This document shows positions 1 through 4,551 of a DNA stretch of 5,013 nucleotides, one piece after another. Positions within the stretch are counted from its first letter, which is position 1; the number at the start of each line of letters is the position of its first letter. Both the position numbers and the translations under genes were made by a program. Source of the stretch: JACRPI01 sp964385055 (GTDB taxonomy: Archaea; Nanobdellota; Nanobdellia; Woesearchaeales; DSVV01); NCBI GenBank assembly GCA_964385055.1, contig CAYLMH010000063.1, positions 1 through 5,013 on the forward strand, given 5' to 3'. The notes beneath the pieces were generated by a model that ran no database searches, had not been told where the DNA came from, and was given only the letters and a program-made list of their open reading frames with translations.

Positions 1-7
1 GAATCAT

Positions 8-28
8 TGACATTCTTCTTGAATGTCA
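8..28. other. short inverted repeat before the first gene
   Basis: TGACATTC (8-15) and GAATGTCA (21-28) are exact reverse complements around a 5-base loop, giving an 8-bp stem about 6 bases before the Shine-Dalgarno sequence of the next gene. In RNA it would be a small hairpin and in DNA a protein-binding dyad. The stretch may also be the 3' end of an upstream coding sequence: two forward frames stay open from base 1, one to TAA at 34-36 and one to TGA at 39-41. The role is therefore undecided. Confidence 0.3.
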
Positions 29-47
29 TCAGCTAAGGTGAACAATC

Positions 48-323
48 ATGGCAAAAAAGAAAACAAAAGGAAATACACCATCATTTTTGAAGAAGATCAA
101 AAGACGAATGACTGCAGATCAGGAGTTTGAAATCATGCGCATGGTTTTGGACAAATTCCTGTGGCTCGGCTTCATTATCATGGCGTTTGGATTGTATCTG
201 ATGATCAGAGCGCCAGAATTGATGTACAAAGGCTTTACCCTGATTATCGCAGGAGGCATTGTCTTAATCTTGTTCACCATTTTGATCGTCAAAGAATTTG
301 AGATCATTAAGGCAAGTGAATAA
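48..323 (+). CDS. small two-helix membrane protein of unknown function
   Basis: A 91-residue protein that I do not recognise. Residues 1-20 are strongly basic (KKK near the start, KKIKRR at 15-20) and should lie in the cytoplasm. Two hydrophobic stretches at about 36-53 and 62-81 are predicted membrane helices joined by a short loop (RAPELMYK), so both ends probably face the cytoplasm. The C-terminus is a short charged tail. The ATG start is well supported: AGGTGA at 36-41 is a good Shine-Dalgarno sequence with a 6-base spacer. The window's left edge may hold the end of another gene stopping at 36 or 41, which would put this gene in an operon. A T7 run starts 10 bases after the stop. No catalytic motif is visible; a small membrane adaptor or subunit is possible but unproven. 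Confidence 0.8.
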   Translation: MAKKKTKGNTPSFLKKIKRRMTADQEFEIMRMVLDKFLWLGFIIMAFGLYLMIRAPELMYKGFTLIIAGGIVLILFTILIVKEFEIIKASE

Positions 324-330
324 TTATTTC

Positions 331-352
331 TATTTTTTTAATTCTCTTCTTT
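331..352 (+). terminator. T-rich archaeal-type terminator
   Basis: Just after the stop of the two-helix membrane protein there is a run of seven T (333-339) and further T-rich sequence up to 352. Archaeal RNA polymerase can terminate on oligo-T without a hairpin, and none is visible here. The position fits the end of the first transcript. Confidence 0.5.
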
Positions 353-402
353 TGGATTATCTTCATAATTTAGATTTTTAAGAAATAAATAATAAAAAAT
401 TA

Positions 403-554
403 GGGATTCTCAAGGACTGTGAGGCGATTCAAGAAGCAGTACGGTAAATATTGCTCAACAGCAAAGCAACTATTTGCTCAGCAAGAAAAATACACGCACC
501 AGTAAAACTCAAAATGTCAGGGGGACCCATTGCACCAAAGTGCAATGGGGTTTT
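403..554 (+). ncRNA. candidate structured non-coding RNA (GC-rich island)
   Basis: Within a 324-base stretch lacking a convincing gene, bases 401-550 are about 45% GC by hand count, against about 13% for 331-400 and 17% for 551-640. Such islands in AT-rich spacers often mark RNA genes. Visible structure: GCAGTA (436-441) pairs with TATTGC (449-454) around a 7-base loop. Alternatively, TTGCT/AGCAA hairpins form at 451-464 and 465-478, back to back, each with a 4-base loop. A perfect 10-bp hairpin plus T-run closes the island. An A/T-only TATA-like tract at 382-398 would suit a start near 403-420. It does not match the tRNA, RNase P, SRP or box C/D patterns I looked for. Strand is inferred from the terminator. 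An open frame of about 49 codons on the plus strand (448-597) and a 60-codon frame on the minus strand (429-611) cross it; neither looks like a real protein. Confidence 0.38.
526..554 (+). terminator. stem-loop with T-run (intrinsic-terminator-like)
   Basis: CCCATTGCAC (526-535) pairs perfectly with GTGCAATGGG (540-549) around the loop CAAA, followed by G and TTTT (551-554). This 10-bp stem plus T-run looks like a bacterial intrinsic terminator and ends the GC-rich island. If the window is archaeal, it may instead be a stabilising 3' hairpin of an RNA. Confidence 0.55.
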
Positions 555-615
555 ATTGTATATCTGTTTAGTGCAAAAAAAGATAGAAATAAAATAACCA
601 AAAAAAAACAATAAC

Positions 616-631
616 TATTTATCTAAGATAA
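616..631 (+). promoter_or_regulatory. TATA-like box with overlapping palindrome
   Basis: TATTTAT (616-622) lies about 29 bases before the ATG at 648, as expected for an archaeal promoter giving a leaderless or nearly leaderless mRNA; no Shine-Dalgarno sequence precedes that ATG. TTATCT-A-AGATAA (619-631) is a perfect 13-base palindrome overlapping the box, a position where a repressor would block TBP. The region is AT-rich, so chance is a real alternative. Confidence 0.35.
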
Positions 632-647
632 TACAAAAAGTAACTTT

Positions 648-1259
648 ATGAAAACATACTGGAACAAATCCGCAGCAGTCGAACTCAGCGTCAACATGAT
701 CGTGATAACTGTACTCTCATTAGTCGTGCTAGGCATTGGTTTCTATCTTGTCACGAGTCTTTTCAGCACAGCAACGGAATACAAAGGAACGCTTGATGAA
801 CAAACAGAACAGAATATTCTTACTGCGTTAAAAAAACCAGGAGAACTTATCAGTCTTCCAATAACACAGTACAGTATTGAACGAGGAGAAACAGATGTCA
901 TTGGCGTTGGATTACTCAACAACATTGACACGACTTCATCACAGACATTCTACATCTCCATCACTTGCACAGAAGCGCTCGCAGAAGATGAAACTGAACT
1001 CTGCAACGCAAACGCAGGCTCTTCTTGCGATACAGAAGCAACAGGATATTGCACCACATGGCCAACACTCGGAGATGAACAACTCACTTTAGAAAATAGA
1101 GACGCGGAAGTCGTCAGTATTTTCTTTGCAGTGCCTGATGACGCTCCTTCTGGAACGTTTGGCTATAATCTCAAAATCTGCACAGGTAACGCCTGTGGAA
1201 GTTCTGGATCAACACAATACGGTCCAACAAAGAAATTATATGTGACTGTGCCTGAATAA
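648..1259 (+). CDS. membrane-anchored, pilin-like extracellular protein rich in cysteine
   Basis: A 203-residue protein, family not identified. A short polar N-terminus (NKSAAVELSVN, 6-16) leads into a hydrophobic helix at about 17-38. The charge pattern before the helix, with a Glu at residue 12, recalls archaeal type IV pilins and related class III signal peptides, but the usual cleavage motif is not clear, so it may simply be an N-terminal anchor. The rest (40-203) looks extracellular and beta-rich. Six cysteines (107, 119, 127, 135, 178, 183) suggest up to three disulfides. The segment VPDDAPSGTFGYNL (162-175) resembles the late strands of Ig-like domains such as NEW3. The start has no Shine-Dalgarno sequence, which fits a leaderless mRNA from the box at 616-622. 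The HAD gene follows after 13 bases, probably co-transcribed. A minor pilin or surface-exposed anchor protein is the best guess. Confidence 0.75.
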   Translation: MKTYWNKSAAVELSVNMIVITVLSLVVLGIGFYLVTSLFSTATEYKGTLDEQTEQNILTALKKPGELISLPITQYSIERGETDVIGVGLLNNIDTTSSQTFYISITCTEALAEDETELCNANAGSSCDTEATGYCTTWPTLGDEQLTLENRDAEVVSIFFAVPDDAPSGTFGYNLKICTGNACGSSGSTQYGPTKKLYVTVPE

Positions 1260-1272
1260 AAAAAGATACAAA

Positions 1273-1935
1273 ATGAAACAAATCAAAGCAATTCTTTTTG
1301 ACATGGACGGAGTTCTTATTTTAAGTGAAGACTTGCATTATAAAATAAAAAAGCAGTTGTTCAAGAGATATAATTGTAACATGACAGAAGAAGAATATAA
1401 TTTATATTGCGCAGGAATGAGAACAAAAGAAAGCATTGAAGTGTACCTCAAAGCAAAAGGGAAACCAATAAATGAAGTTCCATTTTTAGTGGAAGAATTC
1501 AGAAGAATAAAAAGAGAAGAATTAGAGAAAGGAGTAAAGAAAGTAATAAAGCTCCGCAAAGGAACAGAAGAAGTACTTCAAGAACTCAAAAAAAAGTATG
1601 TCCTTGCGATAACCACGTCTGCAATTCGAGAGTTTACAGAGAAAATACTTGAAGCGCACAATATTAAGCAGCACTTTACAAAGATAGTCACCGCAGAGGA
1701 TGTAAAAAAAGGAAAACCAAATCCAGAACCGTACCTGACAACAGCGAAAAAAGTAGGAATAGAACCAAAAAATTGTGTAGTCATAGAAGACGCAGTGAAC
1801 GGCGTAGAAGCAGCAAAAGCTGCAGGGATGTTTTGTATTGCAATTGTAGACAAAAAAGAGAAAGATGAACAGTTTAGCAAAGCAGACTGTATTATTCGAG
1901 ATGTAAAAGAAATTCTTAATCTCTTGAAGACATAA
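1273..1935 (+). CDS. HAD-superfamily hydrolase, subfamily IA (beta-phosphoglucomutase-like)
   Basis: A 220-residue soluble phosphatase or phosphomutase of usual length for the family. Motif I is FDMDGVL with nucleophile D10 and acid/base D12. Motif II is TTS (114-116). Motif III Lys is K148 in GKPNPEPYL. Motif IV is IED (171-173), followed by AVNGVEAAKAAGM. Residues about 17-85 form the helical cap, with H22 and R50 (in AGMRTKES) placed like sugar-phosphate contacts of beta-phosphoglucomutase. Relatives usually read DMDGVxxDSExxH; here the second Asp is Leu17, a mild oddity. The substrate cannot be read from sequence: sugar phosphates, pseudouridine 5'-phosphate and phosphoglycolate are all possible. 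The gene is about 34% GC against about 43% for the gene before it, and rich in AAA, AGA and ATA codons, which may mark different ancestry. Only a weak AAAGA precedes the ATG. It converges with the hypothetical gene at 1958 across 22 bases. Confidence 0.9.
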   Translation: MKQIKAILFDMDGVLILSEDLHYKIKKQLFKRYNCNMTEEEYNLYCAGMRTKESIEVYLKAKGKPINEVPFLVEEFRRIKREELEKGVKKVIKLRKGTEEVLQELKKKYVLAITTSAIREFTEKILEAHNIKQHFTKIVTAEDVKKGKPNPEPYLTTAKKVGIEPKNCVVIEDAVNGVEAAKAAGMFCIAIVDKKEKDEQFSKADCIIRDVKEILNLLKT

Positions 1936-1957
1936 ATGAGATTTACGCAAAAACTAT

Positions 1958-2323
1958 TTAGAAGAACTCTTTTCCTGGATCAGGTTCGTATATGCTCATG
2001 GATTTCTGATGTTCAGGATTGTAAATTTTACTAATCACAAATTTTCCAGAAGTTGTTTTTGTGTCTGCATGAATTGTCTGTTCTATTATATGACAATGGC
2101 CCCAATACAACCATTTACCATCAATATTGTGGACTAAGAAACACCTTGTGGGAGCAGGATGAAAAATTCGCATGTTTGGTTTATCTTTAAATGAGAATAT
2201 TTTACCTTTGAATGCTTCTGCAGTGAACGGTTTATCCAAGTGTTTTTTCAAATCTAATTCTTTTGGAAATCCTTGTGCTGTCGTAAGCTGCAGTGTATCA
2301 TTCAATTCGATATAACTTCCCAT
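1958..2323 (-). CDS. conserved-looking hypothetical protein, 121 residues
   Basis: Last gene of the dph6-tpiA unit. No signal peptide or membrane helix; a small soluble protein with many aromatic residues, including NIDGKWLYWGHCHI (67-80) and the C-terminal EPDPGKEFF. From memory it resembles a short uncharacterised family in CPR bacteria and DPANN archaea, but I could not search. H78 lies close to C77 and H85, which might suit metal binding, though no firm motif exists. Two starts are possible: a TTG at 2350 overlapping the tpiA stop (TTGA, 130 residues), or the ATG at 2323. I chose the ATG because a strong GGGAGGT lies 10 bases before it, whereas the TTG has only weak purine-rich sequence upstream. 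Its function is unknown; co-transcription with tpiA is likely but does not indicate a glycolytic role. Confidence 0.75.
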   Translation of the reverse strand: MGSYIELNDTLQLTTAQGFPKELDLKKHLDKPFTAEAFKGKIFSFKDKPNMRIFHPAPTRCFLVHNIDGKWLYWGHCHIIEQTIHADTKTTSGKFVISKIYNPEHQKSMSIYEPDPGKEFF

Positions 2324-2333
2324 AGACAAAAGA

Positions 2334-2340
2334 ACCTCCC
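2334..2340 (-). promoter_or_regulatory. strong Shine-Dalgarno site deciding the start of the hypothetical gene
   Basis: Read on the minus strand this is GGGAGGT, 10 bases before the ATG at 2323. It falls inside the alternative TTG-started frame, which argues that the ATG is the real start. It allows ribosome entry independent of tpiA translation. Confidence 0.65.
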
Positions 2341-2346
2341 TTCGAA

Positions 2347-3132
2347 TCAACCACTCTTCACAATTCGTGCAAATTCCTCAACATCCAAACTCGCTGCGCC
2401 AACAAGCAATCCATCAATCTCTTTGTGCGAAAGAAACTCTTTTGCGTTTTTAGATGTCACACTTCCACCATACAATAATTTTGTCTCAGAAGCAACAGCA
2501 GCGCCAAACATCTGATCAAGCTGTCGTCGGATAAAATAACAAATATGATTCACACGCTGCGGATCTGCAGGAGCGCCAGTGCCTATCGCAGAAGGAGGTT
2601 CATAAGAAATAATTAATTTTTGTTTCGCGTCAAACCGTAATCCCGTCAAACACGTTTTGAGTTGTTGTTCAAGATCCTTCTCCACAAAAGAGCTCACAAG
2701 ACCTTCTTTTTGTCCAACAAACGTACCGACGCAGAGAATAGGGGTTAAACCAACAGAGAACGCGGCAAGCAATTTGTTATGTGCATCCACATCTGTTTCA
2801 TGAAACAATCGACGACGCTCAGTATGTCCTACAAGAACATAATCCGCAAGCTCCTTGATCATGGCAGGAGAAATTTCACCTGTATACGCGCCTTCAGGTA
2901 AATAAAAAATATTTTGTGCGCCAAGAAATAATGGATGTTTCAGCTGCACACTAAAACCAGTTGTTCCTTTCGTAATTTCATAGCGCAAACTACTCAGTGC
3001 AGTAAATGGAGCGCAAAGAATAACAGTAGAATTAGAAATCTGCACAAGTTCGCGAAAACGATGGACAAAGGAAACTGCCTTGACGACAGTCATATTCATT
3101 TTCCAGTTTGCGACAATGAGTGGTTTTTTCAT
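2347..3132 (-). CDS. tpiA: triosephosphate isomerase, bacterial type
   Basis: Interconverts dihydroxyacetone phosphate and glyceraldehyde 3-phosphate in glycolysis and gluconeogenesis, in the cytoplasm, normally as a dimer. At 261 residues it has the length of bacterial and eukaryotic enzymes, longer than the roughly 225 residues typical of archaea. Catalytic residues are present: N9 and K11 (NWKMN), H103 in VGHTERR, and E178 in YEPPSAIGTG. The phosphate-binding YGGS is at 221-224 and LLVGAASL at 242-249. Deviations: the loop-6 hinge reads PPS rather than the usual PVW, partly like the archaeal PPE form. HTE replaces HSE at 103-105, CVGT replaces CVGE at 134-137, and the late GG is GA (245-246). 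The core catalytic set is intact, so activity is expected. The ATG overlaps the dph6 stop (ATGA), implying translational coupling; a GGAG exists but lies 14 bases upstream. Confidence 0.95.
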   Translation of the reverse strand: MKKPLIVANWKMNMTVVKAVSFVHRFRELVQISNSTVILCAPFTALSSLRYEITKGTTGFSVQLKHPLFLGAQNIFYLPEGAYTGEISPAMIKELADYVLVGHTERRRLFHETDVDAHNKLLAAFSVGLTPILCVGTFVGQKEGLVSSFVEKDLEQQLKTCLTGLRFDAKQKLIISYEPPSAIGTGAPADPQRVNHICYFIRRQLDQMFGAAVASETKLLYGGSVTSKNAKEFLSHKEIDGLLVGAASLDVEEFARIVKSG

Positions 3133-3851
3133 GCGACAGGGACAAGCTCCACGTGATCAATTTTGTACGTTCCCACATACGGAGATTCCATGAATTTTTC
3201 TGCCTTCTTCACCGCAAGTCGTTTGTGGAACAAGAATGGACAATAGAGAACAATGGATTCATATTCTCCTCCTTCGCCAGCAGGATGTAAACCAATGCGA
3301 TGATGAAGCTGCATCAATTCAGTATACGCCTTTGCATCAAGTCTTCGCCCAAGCCATTTTTCGTTTAAACCATCCGCGGCAATCGAACTAATATAAATTT
3401 CAAACCCAAGATCGATCATTTCTTTGAGAAGCATGCCTTGATTTTTGTGCCAGAGTGGCGCGAATGTTTTGAGCTGCAATTCTTCGCAAACACGGTTGAC
3501 GCGTTCATGTTGATAATCAGAAGCAAGCGCGCCAACAATGATCCCATTAATCCCGTATTTCTCTTTTGCTTTTTTTAATGCTTCATGAAGATCGCCGAGT
3601 TCATCTTCTTTTTTGCCAGAAGTCTTTTCGACAATCAAAGGAATATCCATTGCTTTTGCTTGATAAGAAGTAATGTCGATATTTGGAGTATGAAACATGA
3701 AAGATTCAGGATTGTCGGATTTCAATGTAACAAGGCACGCGACATCCCAGCCAAAGGTCGTTGCAACATAGGTTGCGAACATGGAATCTTTGCCACCGCT
3801 GAACAATGCGCCGAGTTTCAATTTCGTGATTTTGGTTGCGTCTTTAAGCAT
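3129..3851 (-). CDS. dph6: diphthine--ammonia ligase (Dph6-type)
   Basis: Catalyses the last step of diphthamide synthesis: ATP-dependent amidation of diphthine, the modified histidine of elongation factor 2, in the cytoplasm. The N-terminal PP-loop SGGKDS (18-23) binds ATP. Family signatures follow: GALASDYQHERVNRVC (107-122), PLWHKNQ (132-138), GLNEKWLGRRLD (161-172) and GEGGEYES (192-199). Length 240 is normal for the archaeal single-domain form. I kept the ATG at 3851 because a TATA-like box lies about 27 bases upstream and no Shine-Dalgarno sequence is present, fitting a leaderless mRNA. A TTG ten codons in would give the shorter N-terminus (MKLGALFSGG) seen in many relatives and cannot be excluded. 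First gene of the minus-strand unit, overlapping tpiA by four bases. Because diphthamide is absent from bacteria, this gene is the best taxonomic clue in the window. Confidence 0.93.
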   Translation of the reverse strand: MLKDATKITKLKLGALFSGGKDSMFATYVATTFGWDVACLVTLKSDNPESFMFHTPNIDITSYQAKAMDIPLIVEKTSGKKEDELGDLHEALKKAKEKYGINGIIVGALASDYQHERVNRVCEELQLKTFAPLWHKNQGMLLKEMIDLGFEIYISSIAADGLNEKWLGRRLDAKAYTELMQLHHRIGLHPAGEGGEYESIVLYCPFLFHKRLAVKKAEKFMESPYVGTYKIDHVELVPVA

Positions 3852-3872
3852 ACAACAGATTTTGAATTTCTC

Positions 3873-3882
3873 ATTAATATAC
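3873..3882 (-). promoter_or_regulatory. TATA-like box for the dph6-tpiA unit
   Basis: On the minus strand GTATATTAAT is centred about 27 bases before the dph6 ATG, the spacing expected when transcription starts at or next to the start codon. Purine-rich GAGAAAA directly upstream could act as a BRE. That heptamer is also half of an inverted repeat (TTTTCTC 3883-3889 with GAGAAAA 3899-3905). Confidence 0.5.
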
Positions 3883-3951
3883 TTTTCTCAAAAAGAGAGA
3901 GAAAATGAACAAGAAAATGTGACTGCGTGGGAATGAAAAATAGGTTTGCAT

Positions 3952-3960
3952 ACTATATTT
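3952..3960 (+). promoter_or_regulatory. TATA-like box for the CuA lipoprotein gene
   Basis: ACTATATTT lies about 70 bases before the ATG at 4027. A start about 25 bases downstream would give a leader of roughly 45 bases carrying GAGG at 4015-4018, 8 bases before the ATG. A second AT-rich tract (AAATATAATA, 3995-4004) is closer but would leave almost no leader before the Shine-Dalgarno site. Confidence 0.35.
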
Positions 3961-4026
3961 CACAAACAATAAATAGAGGACAAAGATCACTACGAAATAT
4001 AATAGTAGAAAAACGAGGCGATACAC

Positions 4027-4551
4027 ATGAAGAAAGAATTATTGTATATTACGATTCTGGCACTCATTCTTGTAATAAGTGGGTGTGGGACAGAGAGTGA
4101 AGGAACAACAACTGCAGAAGGAACAGCAGAAATAACAGGATATGTCACCGCTGAAGAAACTGCGCCTGTTGAAGAAGCTGTTGCAAAAGAATCAACTGAA
4201 GAAACAACAGAAAGCGCCGAAGAAACAACTATAGAAGAGACTGTTGAAGAGACAGAAGCTGCTGCAGAAGAAACAAGCGCAACAGAAAGCACGGTGAAAG
4301 AATTCACTATTACAGCAGTCAAGTTCGGCTACACGCCAAGCACAATTGCAGTGAACAAAGGAGATACAGTGCACATTATCATTGACAATGCAGATGGCAT
4401 ACATGGCATGAAAATTCCAGAACTAGGAATCAGCGGAGATGAAGAAGTAACCTTTGTTGCAGAACAAGCAGGAACATTTACCTGGCGTTGTAACAATTTC
4501 TGTGGTACAGGACATAAAGAAATGAGTGGAACATTAATTGTGGAAGAATAA
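4027..4551 (+). CDS. lipoprotein with CuA-type cupredoxin domain (cytochrome oxidase subunit II-like)
   Basis: A 174-residue secreted electron-transfer or copper-binding protein. KK plus a hydrophobic stretch (5-18) ends in the lipobox ISGC, so C20 is probably lipidated and the protein sits outside the membrane. Residues about 21-88 are a Glu/Thr/Ala-rich tether. The cupredoxin fold covers about 89-174. A full CuA ligand set is visible: H126 (DGIHGM), C155, C159, H163 and M166 in RCNNFCGTGHKEMSG, following Cys-x3-Cys-x3-His-x2-Met. N157 takes the place of the Glu that gives a backbone carbonyl ligand in many CuA sites. From memory the end is close to subunit II of Thermus ba3 oxidase (CNQYCGLGHQNM). 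Unlike true subunit II there is no transmembrane hairpin and no oxidase gene nearby. GAGG at 4015-4018 supports the ATG. Possible roles: periplasmic-side electron carrier, copper storage or delivery. Confidence 0.88.
   Translation: MKKELLYITILALILVISGCGTESEGTTTAEGTAEITGYVTAEETAPVEEAVAKESTEETTESAEETTIEETVEETEAAAEETSATESTVKEFTITAVKFGYTPSTIAVNKGDTVHIIIDNADGIHGMKIPELGISGDEEVTFVAEQAGTFTWRCNNFCGTGHKEMSGTLIVEE
4093..4290 (+). repeat. low-complexity Glu/Thr-rich coding repeat
   Basis: Codes for the tether of the CuA lipoprotein (residues 23-88), with imperfect repeats of EETTE and EETVEE type built from GAA, ACA/ACT and GCA codons. The protein segment is acidic and probably extended, holding the copper domain away from the membrane. 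Such repeats can vary in length between strains. Confidence 0.6.

Noticed and set aside
1..41. Possible 3' end of an upstream gene in one of two open forward frames (TAA at 34-36 or TGA at 39-41)
   Set aside because: Only 11-12 codons are visible, both frames are plausible, and nothing chooses between them.
403..500. tRNA, RNase P RNA, SRP RNA or box C/D RNA in the GC-rich island
   Set aside because: No T-loop motif with a matching acceptor stem, no C/D box pair and no recognisable conserved core of these RNAs was found.
448..597. Plus-strand open frame containing ATG at 514 (27 codons from the ATG)
   Set aside because: It runs through the terminator-like hairpin and into an AT-rich spacer, with no ribosome site.
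429..611. Minus-strand open frame of 60 codons across the GC-rich island
   Set aside because: It starts in an A/T homopolymer region, has no Shine-Dalgarno sequence, resembles no family I know, and is better explained as a shadow of a structured RNA.
1522..1950. Long minus-strand open frame opposite the HAD gene (142 codons)
   Set aside because: Its Phe/Tyr/Cys-rich translation is the mirror of Lys/Glu-rich codons in a clear HAD gene.
3990..4322. Minus-strand Ser/Val-rich open frame opposite the lipoprotein tether
   Set aside because: It is the antisense shadow of the Glu/Thr repeat and has no independent support.
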